Source: Desulfofustis sp.
GTDB taxonomy: Bacteria > Desulfobacterota > Desulfobulbia > Desulfobulbales > Desulfocapsaceae
Length of the DNA stretch: 13,020 nucleotides
Direction of reading: 5' to 3'
Assembly (NCBI GenBank): GCA_030145365.1
Contig: JAQYVS010000346.1
Span: 1 to 13,020 of the forward strand
The position numbers and the translations under genes are program-made. Numbering within the stretch: the first letter of the stretch is position 1; each line of letters opens with the position of its first letter. Shown here piece after piece: positions 7,605 to 13,020 of the stretch. The notes below the pieces were generated by a model. That model worked only from the letters and a program-made list of their open reading frames with translations, was not told the origin of the DNA and did no database searches.

Positions 7605-8024
7605 TTATCCGTCCTTTTTCTGCAATTGAAAAGCGTTGGGCAGTAAATTGTCAAGATAGTAAATACTCTTAGAACTATTGGTTATCAACCAGGCGTCTGG
7701 GGCCAGCTCGGCGATCCATTGTCTGCAGGCGCCGCAGGGCATGCAATCATGCTCGCTCGATGATCCGGTATCTTTTTGGGGAGTATCCACACAGTGGACT
7801 GCGATGCCGATGATCTCATTTTGTCCGTTCATCAGGGCCTGGGCGAGTGCCACCCGTTCGGCACAGGTCCCGAGATTGGTGGAAGCCGTTTCGATATTGG
7901 CTCCAATAAAAATTCCCCCGGCACTGAGCACCGCGGCTCCGACATGGAATTTGGAATAGGGGGCATAGGCCAGATCAGCTGCTTTTTCTGCTGCCTGGAG
8001 TAACTGCTTCTGCTCATCGTTCAT
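7605..8024 (-). CDS. cdd: Cytidine deaminase
   Basis: Zinc enzyme that hydrolyses cytidine and deoxycytidine to uridine and deoxyuridine, which the pyrimidine-nucleoside phosphorylase at the left edge can then split. It has 139 residues, the short tetrameric class rather than the longer E. coli dimeric form. The zinc ligands are Cys54 in TCAER, with catalytic Glu56, and Cys97 and Cys100 in PCGACRQ. The substrate-binding segment reads KFHVGAAV...GANIETAS. An AAGAGGG Shine-Dalgarno sequence (8033-8039 on the complement) lies 8 nt from the ATG. It points toward the purine phosphorylase and away from the acyl-CoA dehydrogenase, so it needs its own promoter in the 175-nt A+T-rich gap at 8025-8199. 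I see no clear -35/-10 pair there. Confidence 0.95.
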   Translation of the reverse strand: MNDEQKQLLQAAEKAADLAYAPYSKFHVGAAVLSAGGIFIGANIETASTNLGTCAERVALAQALMNGQNEIIGIAVHCVDTPQKDTGSSSEHDCMPCGACRQWIAELAPDAWLITNSSKSIYYLDNLLPNAFQLQKKDG

Positions 8025-8199
8025 CGGTGCTGCCCTCTTGATGTTTGTATCGTAAATCTAGGATCTCGATCTCTTCTGATATCTACAGATAATTACTTAA
8101 TTTCACATATACTATTCATGAAAAATTTGATAAATACAAGCATTGTGTAGTTCTGATTATAAAGCCAATCATTATTAAAAATCACCAAAAGACTGGGAT
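8025..8199. promoter_or_regulatory. Divergent promoter region between cdd and glutaryl-CoA dehydrogenase
   Basis: This A+T-rich 175-nt spacer separates two divergent start codons and so must carry both promoters. A possible -10 for the rightward gene is TATAAA at 8158-8163, 36 nt before the ATG, with TG 2 nt upstream of it; no -35 is found at good spacing. Small dyads occur (TATCT-AC-AGATA at 8080-8091, ACAA-GCA-TTGT at 8136-8146), but they are too short to call operators. Confidence 0.35.
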
Positions 8200-9378
8200 A
8201 TGAACAGCATCAACGAACTTACCGATTACATGAATTTCCAGGATCTGCTCGAAGACGAAGAAAAGCTGGTTCGTGAAACGGCCCGAGCTTTCGTCAATGA
8301 GAAGGTAATACCGATTATTGATCTCCATGCCCAGCAGGAAACTTTTCCAGCTCATCTGGTTCCTGAAATGGGTGAGCTCGGTTTTTTTGGTCCAACTCTG
8401 CCGGAAGAGTACGGTTGTGCCGAATTATCCAACGTGGCTTACGGCTTGTTGATGTACGAACTGGAGCGCGGCGATTCTGCTCTGCGCAGTATGGCCTCGG
8501 TACAGGGATCGTTGGTCATGTATCCCATTTTCTCCTACGGCAGTGACGAGCAGAAAACTCGCTGGCTGCCAAAAATGGCTGCCGGCGAGGCAATCGGCTG
8601 CTTTGGTCTGACCGAGCCTGATTTCGGTTCAAACCCGAGCGGTATGCGTACCAGGGCGACTCGCAGAGATGACGGAACCTGGATGATTAACGGCGCCAAG
8701 ATGTGGATTACCAACGGAACCATTGCCGATGTGGCCCTTGTCTGGGCTTCCACCGAAGACGGTGTTCGCGGGTTTCTGGTGGAGAAGGGAACACCGGGTT
8801 TCAGTGCCCCGCAGATGAAGGGTAAATGGAGTTTGCGGGCTTCGGTCACATCAGAATTGATTTTTGAAAACGTTGTGGTTGATGAAGCACAGAGTCTGTT
8901 ACCAGGGGTCAAAGGTTTGAAGGGCCCGCTGAGCTGTCTGACCCAGGCTCGATACGGCATTGCCTGGGGAGCACTGGGTGCCGCAGACAATTGTTATCAG
9001 ACGGCCCTGGAATACTCAAAGACCAGAGTCCAGTTTGATCGGCCCATCGGCGGATTTCAGCTCCAGCAGAAAAAGCTTGCCGAAATGGTAACTGAAATCA
9101 CAAAAGGCCAGTTGCTTGTCCTGCAATTGGGCAGGCTCAAAGATCTGGGTAAGTACACTCCGGCTCAGGTGTCGATGGCTAAAATGAACAACGTGAATGC
9201 GGCGCTGGAAATCTGTCGTTCAGCCAGAACCATGCTGGGAGCCAACGGTATCATGGGTGAATATCCGATCATGCGCCATGCCAACAATCTCGAATCGGTT
9301 TACACATACGAGGGAACGCACGACATCCATACATTGATCATCGGAGAGGAAGTGACCGGTCTGGCGGCTTACCGCTGA
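8200..9378 (+). CDS. gcdH: Glutaryl-CoA dehydrogenase (acyl-CoA dehydrogenase family), predicted decarboxylating type
   Basis: FAD enzyme that oxidises glutaryl-CoA, the late intermediate of lysine and tryptophan (or aromatic) breakdown, passing electrons to ETF. It has 392 residues. Resemblance to human GCDH is strong throughout, for example EMGELG (56-61), CFGLTEPDFGSNPS (134-147), GARYGIAWG-like QARYGIAWG (249-257) and TYEGTHDIH (369-377). Active-site equivalents of human residues are Glu89 (Glu87), Arg96 (Arg94, which binds the distal carboxylate), Ser97 (Ser95), Tyr370 (Tyr369) and catalytic base Glu371 (Glu370). Retained Tyr370 suggests crotonyl-CoA plus CO2 as products. The ATG has a poor Shine-Dalgarno (GGGA almost touching it). 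An internal ATG at 8230 has none, and residues 9-10 still align with the family, so 8200 is kept. It converges with the ALDH gene across 81 nt. Confidence 0.92.
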   Translation: MNSINELTDYMNFQDLLEDEEKLVRETARAFVNEKVIPIIDLHAQQETFPAHLVPEMGELGFFGPTLPEEYGCAELSNVAYGLLMYELERGDSALRSMASVQGSLVMYPIFSYGSDEQKTRWLPKMAAGEAIGCFGLTEPDFGSNPSGMRTRATRRDDGTWMINGAKMWITNGTIADVALVWASTEDGVRGFLVEKGTPGFSAPQMKGKWSLRASVTSELIFENVVVDEAQSLLPGVKGLKGPLSCLTQARYGIAWGALGAADNCYQTALEYSKTRVQFDRPIGGFQLQQKKLAEMVTEITKGQLLVLQLGRLKDLGKYTPAQVSMAKMNNVNAALEICRSARTMLGANGIMGEYPIMRHANNLESVYTYEGTHDIHTLIIGEEVTGLAAYR

Positions 9379-9459
9379 GCCATTGTTTCACTGTTGAATC
9401 GCCGAAACAAATTGAAGCATAACAGAGCATGGGAAGTATCTGTACTGCCGCTGCCTGAG

Positions 9460-10995
9460 TCAAATATCAAATTTGATCCCCTGCGCCAGTGGCAGACTGG
9501 TTCCGTAATTGATTGTGTTGGTCTGCCTGCGCATATAGCCTTTCCAGGCATCCGAGCCCGACTCCCTGCCGCCTCCGGTATCCTTCTCACCGCCGAAGGC
9601 ACCTCCAATTTCCGCTCCGGAGGTGCCGATATTGACATTGGCAATTCCACAGTCGGAGCCGGCAGCGGATAAGAAGCGTTCCGCCTCCTGCAGATTGTCG
9701 GTGAATATTGACGACGAAAGTCCCTGAACCACATCATTTTGCAGGGCGATAGCATTTTCCAGCCCACCCTCGTATTTGATCAAATAAAGGATTGGCGCAA
9801 AAGTCTCCTGCTGGACGATTGGATAGGAGTTCTCCGCCTCTGCGAGTACCGGCTCAACATAACAGCCGGATTCATCATAGCCGGGTCCTTTCAGTGTCAA
9901 TCCTCCTGCAGCAATGGTTCCCCCCTGATTCTGCAAGGATTCAAGAGCCGTATGATAAGCCTCCACCGCCTCAATGTTGATTAATGGACCCACATGGTTC
10001 TTTTCACTGAGCGGGCTACCGATTTTTAAGGACCGATAGGCGGATATTAAGGCTGCTTTAACGTTCTCATAAATCTGTTCATGAACGATTAACCGTCTGG
10101 TGGTTGTACAGCGCTGACCAGCGGTACCGACTGCTGAGAAGACAATGGCAGGAATCGCCAGTTTCAAATTCGCCTCTGGCGTAAGAATAATTGCGTTGTT
10201 GCCGCCAAGCTCAAGGATGCATCTGCCGAATCGGGAGGCCACTTTTTCAGCGGCATTTCTGCCGACTTTCGTCGATCCAGTGACGGAGATAATCGGTATG
10301 TTTTTATCTTCAATCATCCGTTCACCGATGGTGGACCCGGAACCGATGATAAGATTGAATATGCCGTCTGGTAAGTTGTTTGTGAACAGAACGTCTGAGA
10401 GGATTACTTGTACCGCCAGAGCGGTAAGCGGTGTTCTGGATGACGGCTTCCATATTGTCGTATCACCGCAGACAACTGCAAGCATCGCGTTCCAGGCCCA
10501 GACGGCAACTGGAAAATTAAAGGCACTGATGATGCCGACTACGCCGAGGGGATGGTATTGATCGTAGAGCCTGTGTTGGGGGCGTTCAGAAGCCATGGTA
10601 TACCCATAAAGCTGCCGGGACTGACCGACGGCAAAATCACAGATATCGATCATTTCCTGTACTTCACCGAGCCCTTCCTGCAGCGATTTACCCATCTCCC
10701 AGGAAACCAGGGTGCCCAGCGGCTGTTTTTTTGCTCTGAGTGCATCGCCGATCTGCCTTACAACTTCTCCACGCTGCGGGGGTGGAACCGTCCGCCACTG
10801 GAGAAAAGTTTTCCGGGCGGCCGCCATACATGTCTGGTAATTTTCTTCGGTGGCCTGATAAACCGTTGCCAGTGACGACCCATCAACGGGAGAACAGATG
10901 TGCAGTTCCTTATTATCGGATGATCCAAACCAATTGATTCCGGTTGATGTCCCTCTATTTTTCTTTTTGATTCCCAAATTTTTCAAGATATCCAT
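9460..10995 (-). CDS. amaB: ALDH7/antiquitin-type 2-aminoadipate-6-semialdehyde (piperidine-6-carboxylate) dehydrogenase
   Basis: NAD-dependent oxidation of 2-aminoadipate semialdehyde to 2-aminoadipate in lysine/pipecolate catabolism. It has 511 residues from the ATG, the same size as human antiquitin. Catalytic residues are Asn160 in SAFNFP, Glu262 in LELGG and Cys296 in GQRCTTTRR; the arginines just after the cysteine (300-301) match the aminoadipate-binding site of antiquitin. The C-terminal run TSGAEIGGAFGGEKDTGGG (458-476) followed by RESGSDAWK and LPLAQGI is diagnostic for ALDH7 against other ALDHs. The ATG at 10995 is chosen because GGAGAAG lies 5-6 nt upstream; extending to the TTG at 11016 would bury that site. 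With the glutaryl-CoA dehydrogenase next door it outlines a lysine-to-glutaryl-CoA route. Other ALDH7 members act on betaine aldehyde or other semialdehydes, so the substrate is inferred. Confidence 0.9.
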   Translation of the reverse strand: MDILKNLGIKKKNRGTSTGINWFGSSDNKELHICSPVDGSSLATVYQATEENYQTCMAAARKTFLQWRTVPPPQRGEVVRQIGDALRAKKQPLGTLVSWEMGKSLQEGLGEVQEMIDICDFAVGQSRQLYGYTMASERPQHRLYDQYHPLGVVGIISAFNFPVAVWAWNAMLAVVCGDTTIWKPSSRTPLTALAVQVILSDVLFTNNLPDGIFNLIIGSGSTIGERMIEDKNIPIISVTGSTKVGRNAAEKVASRFGRCILELGGNNAIILTPEANLKLAIPAIVFSAVGTAGQRCTTTRRLIVHEQIYENVKAALISAYRSLKIGSPLSEKNHVGPLINIEAVEAYHTALESLQNQGGTIAAGGLTLKGPGYDESGCYVEPVLAEAENSYPIVQQETFAPILYLIKYEGGLENAIALQNDVVQGLSSSIFTDNLQEAERFLSAAGSDCGIANVNIGTSGAEIGGAFGGEKDTGGGRESGSDAWKGYMRRQTNTINYGTSLPLAQGIKFDI

Positions 10996-10997
10996 GG

Positions 10998-11004
10998 CTT
11001 CTCC
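10998..11004 (-). promoter_or_regulatory. Ribosome binding site deciding the ALDH7 start
   Basis: On the complement, GGAGAAG ends 2 nt before the ATG at 10995, with the GGAG core 5 nt away. It supports this ATG over the in-frame TTG seven codons upstream. Confidence 0.7.
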
Positions 11005-11223
11005 GCAGACTATCAATCTTATTTTTTATCAGTCAGATACTCTGTTATGCTGGTTTTGCACCCCAACTCCTCGGATCGTTGGCAGGAGATGTGGAAAAAG
11101 ATTGTCTTTTATTTATTATATGGGCTAATTTCCGTTGAATCAAGCACCTGAGAGTGAGCGTTTTTATTTGCATTGTCAGGTCGTTGCACGAGAAAAGTAG
11201 ATCATTTTTTTAATAGTGTGAAT
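11005..11223. other. Intergenic region upstream of the ALDH7 and Sel1 genes
   Basis: About 220 nt between divergent start codons, A+T-rich in its right half. It contains two interleaved weak dyads near 11063-11088 (CCAAC...GTTGG and CTCCT...AGGAG). No convincing -35/-10 pair is visible on either strand, and no tRNA, small ORF or riboswitch-like structure is recognised. Both flanking promoters are expected here. Confidence 0.4.
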
Positions 11224-11757
11224 ATGCATGGTGGTATCGGAACATTAAAGCCCCTGGTGATTGTTACTTTGCTGGCTGTTTATAATTTGCTGCCGATTCA
11301 AGCGACGATGGCAGCCAAGCAATTTGATAATACTCAATTGCTTGAAGATGCAGCAAATCACGACCCAGAGGCCCAGTATACACTGGCACATCTATATTTA
11401 AAGGGGCAGGGCGGCATTTATCTCGATGTCGATTATGCGATTAGATGGCTCGAACTGGCCGCTGCAAGCGGCCATAGGGATGCGGCCTTTGATTTGGCAT
11501 TGCTCTATATGAACGGCAGAAAAGTAGGAAAAGACAGTAAAAAAGCCTTGATTTGGCTTATCAAAGCTGCTGAACTGAATCAGGTCGATGCTATGCATTT
11601 GCTGGGACTTGTTTACAAAGAAAACGATTCTGATCAGGCGGTTCACTGGCTTGAAAAGGCTGCTGCGGCAGGCCACGCGGAATCCGAAGAGGAGTTGGCA
11701 GGAATCTGCAGCAAGGCTCCTGATCTTTGTGGCCATTCCAACGGGGCTGGTGACTAA
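11224..11757 (+). CDS. Small exported Sel1-repeat (TPR-like) protein
   Basis: Predicted periplasmic protein of 177 residues from the ATG at 11224. The N-terminus has Lys9, a hydrophobic stretch at about 10-24, and ATMA followed by AK at 27-32, a plausible signal-peptidase-I site after Ala30. The mature part is two full Sel1-like repeats (about 48-83 and 84-119) plus a shortened one (120-151), with the hallmarks AQYTLAHLYLKG, AIRWLELAAASGH and AMHLLGLVYKE. A partial fourth helix and a tail with Cys162 and Cys169, which could form a disulfide, complete it. Sel1 proteins act as protein-interaction scaffolds; no specific partner is indicated. A longer frame could start at a TTG at 11173, but this would move the signal peptide inward. 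No good Shine-Dalgarno is seen, so the start is only moderately sure. Confidence 0.8.
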   Translation: MHGGIGTLKPLVIVTLLAVYNLLPIQATMAAKQFDNTQLLEDAANHDPEAQYTLAHLYLKGQGGIYLDVDYAIRWLELAAASGHRDAAFDLALLYMNGRKVGKDSKKALIWLIKAAELNQVDAMHLLGLVYKENDSDQAVHWLEKAAAAGHAESEEELAGICSKAPDLCGHSNGAGD

Positions 11758-11817
11758 ACCTGTTTGCTTCCTTGCCTGAATTGGTGGTTTGAGATTCTGT
11801 TGCGACGCCTGTCTGGG

Positions 11818-12570
11818 CTAAAATGAATCAGAAGGATTCATGCTATCTCCGATCGATACTGCCCCCCTCACAAATACTACACTGTTGCTTTCAATTTCAA
11901 AGAGACAGCCATGGGGGCGCTTCTGCAACAGCAGCGTTACCTCATCAACTTGTAATGGAATTTCTTTTAAGAACATGAGCTGAATTTCGTCGATAACGTT
12001 TTTACCGTTAAAAAAACGAACGATACCGGTTTCAACGTATTGAAGTACAACAGCATTGTTCACATGACCGTTGATATCGTAATCCGAAACTCTGGTCGCA
12101 ACTTTCAGTGAGTAATCCGGATTGGAAATCTCTTCAAATTTAATAGCTTCTACATCCACATCAGTTGATCGATCCTGAACAGTGCCGTACATGTTTTCAT
12201 ATTCCGCAGGAACTCTTATTGGTCTGCCTTTGTTGATGTCAACAAATACCCATAATGAGGAAGCTCTGATGATGGAACGACCCTGAGTATAAATTTCAAA
12301 GTCACGCAGTCCTTTGAAGCGAACTATCTTTCGTGACCAGGTGTGTATATCAATGGTTTCCTCAAACCGCGGCAGCTGCGAAATCTGGACAACAACTCGA
12401 TTCAAAACCCATATCTTTCCCGCGCCTAAAAGGTCGTTTAGTTCAAATCCGACCTTGTGAGTATGCAGGACAGCCATATCCTGAAAAATATTGAACAGAG
12501 CGTCGAGACGAAGATATCCCTTTGTTGATACATCTCCCACATTTATAATTTCTTCACTCGTTACTTTCAT
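11818..12570 (-). CDS. Acyl-ACP thioesterase, FatA/FatB-like (double hotdog)
   Basis: Predicted to hydrolyse acyl-acyl carrier protein (or related acyl thioesters), releasing free fatty acid in the cytoplasm. It has 250 residues, the usual size for the bacterial PF01643 family. The N-terminal hotdog spans about 3-130, with the helix segment FNIFQDMAVLHTHKVG and a strand block PRFEETIDIHTWSRKIVRFK (67-86). The C-terminal hotdog spans about 155-240 and carries DYDINGHVNN (163-172), where Asp165, Asn167 and His169 match the catalytic D-x-N-x-H arrangement of plant FatA/FatB. Chain-length preference cannot be read from the sequence. It lies 116 nt downstream of the unidentified gene on the same strand and may share its transcript. 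The ATG has only a weak GGA upstream. Confidence 0.87.
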   Translation of the reverse strand: MKVTSEEIINVGDVSTKGYLRLDALFNIFQDMAVLHTHKVGFELNDLLGAGKIWVLNRVVVQISQLPRFEETIDIHTWSRKIVRFKGLRDFEIYTQGRSIIRASSLWVFVDINKGRPIRVPAEYENMYGTVQDRSTDVDVEAIKFEEISNPDYSLKVATRVSDYDINGHVNNAVVLQYVETGIVRFFNGKNVIDEIQLMFLKEIPLQVDEVTLLLQKRPHGCLFEIESNSVVFVRGAVSIGDSMNPSDSF

Positions 12571-12686
12571 GAGTTAGGTCCGTACAATAAAGAGTTTGAG
12601 AATTACTGATTGTATGAGGTGATAATTGGCATCGCAGACCAGGAGTTCTCTATCCCTGGAAAACGATTTAATGTGAGAACACCACC

Positions 12687-13020
12687 TTAGTTGGCAGCAC
12701 TTTCTATTGCCTTTTTGGGGATTAACTCTTCTTCAATTGGAGTGGCTGCATCGCGATGCATTGCCTCGAGAAGGGCCTTTGGATTGTTCTTGAAATCCTC
12801 TTCAATGGAACTGTCGAACTCAAGTGTTTCGTCAAAAGTGGTGATCAGGTTCTGGTGGCTCCAGCGAGTCAGGTAGTACATTATCATCTCCGGCAGTCGG
12901 GTGTAAACCGTTTCTTCAGGCATCGGATCAACAAAACTTGATGACTCAACACGTTTGCCAGAAAGGGTCTGGGTTCGGTAAAAAGCTCCGAGAAACATAA
13001 GTTCAGGTGGGAGCGAGGCC
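12687..13020 (-). CDS. Unidentified protein, C-terminal part (5' end outside window)
   Basis: The frame is open from the right edge to a TAA at 12687-12689, giving about 111 residues. A Met codon at 12998 has seven in-frame codons before it without a stop, so the gene most likely begins beyond the window. The visible sequence starts with LPPELMFLGAFYRTQTLSGK, contains a conserved-looking core SSSFVDPMPEETVYTRLP (20 residues or fewer, charged and Pro-rich), then an amphipathic MIMYYLTRW segment, and ends in an acidic stretch (TLEFDSSIEEDF) and a Lys/Glu-rich tail. It has no cysteine, signal peptide or clear membrane span. I do not recognise the family. It precedes the acyl-ACP thioesterase on the same strand. 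Confidence 0.7.
   Translation of the reverse strand, partial: ASLPPELMFLGAFYRTQTLSGKRVESSSFVDPMPEETVYTRLPEMIMYYLTRWSHQNLITTFDETLEFDSSIEEDFKNNPKALLEAMHRDAATPIEEELIPKKAIESAAN

Noticed and set aside
9383..9410. Inverted repeat TTGTTTC/GAAACAA between the convergent dehydrogenase genes, possible bidirectional terminator
   Set aside because: Only 7 bp, mostly A-T pairs, a 14-nt loop, and no T-tract on either side; too weak to call.
10996..11016. N-terminal extension of the ALDH7 gene to a TTG start
   Set aside because: It would add seven codons that contain the Shine-Dalgarno of the ATG at 10995; the ATG gives the normal family length.
11051..11090. Possible sigma-54 promoter upstream of the ALDH7 gene on the - strand
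   Set aside because: The GG and GC pairs near GAGGAGTTGGGGTGC are 9 rather than 10 nt apart and the flanks do not fit the consensus.
11173..11223. TTG-initiated extension of the Sel1 protein
   Set aside because: It places a charged 17-residue segment before a normal-looking signal peptide; the ATG at 11224 is more sensible.

Overview
The window is chromosomal DNA from a Gram-negative bacterium of medium G+C. It looks like a densely packed core-metabolism region, not a mobile island. The nucleoside-binding protein carries a signal-peptidase-I leader, a periplasmic Sel1 protein is present, and a plant-type acyl-ACP thioesterase sits near glutaryl-CoA dehydrogenase. That mix would fit Desulfobacterota (former Deltaproteobacteria), but this is a family-resemblance inference and no rRNA is present to confirm it. 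I see no tRNA, rRNA, IS element, CRISPR array or prophage gene.

Positions 1-7585, + strand: a nucleoside salvage/catabolism cluster. In order: the C-terminal half of a pyrimidine-nucleoside phosphorylase, phosphopentomutase (deoB), a periplasmic BMP-family nucleoside-binding protein, a double-NBD ATPase, two BMP-type permeases, and a trimeric-type purine nucleoside phosphorylase. The logic is capture and import of nucleosides, phosphorolysis to base plus (deoxy)ribose-1-phosphate, then conversion to the 5-phosphate for central metabolism. Spacing is tight (19, 2, -1 and 0 nt) except at two gaps around the binding-protein gene. Both gaps hold dyad symmetry: a near-perfect 20-bp palindrome upstream of it and a perfect 15-bp hairpin downstream. 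Cytidine deaminase (cdd, 7605-8024, - strand) converges on this cluster and supplies the cytidine-to-uridine step.

Positions 8200-10995: a convergent pair, glutaryl-CoA dehydrogenase (+) and an ALDH7/antiquitin-type aminoadipate-semialdehyde dehydrogenase (-). Together they point to lysine/pipecolate catabolism through 2-aminoadipate and glutaryl-CoA to crotonyl-CoA. The active-site residues of the dehydrogenase are those of the decarboxylating type.

Positions 11224-13020: a small exported Sel1-repeat protein (+), then on the - strand a FatA-like acyl-ACP thioesterase preceded by the C-terminal part of a protein I do not recognise, which runs off the right edge.

No gene-free stretch exceeds about 230 nt. 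I found no wholly new system. The most useful leads are the two dyad elements flanking the binding-protein gene, the predicted chemistry of the glutaryl-CoA dehydrogenase, and the unidentified protein at the right edge.
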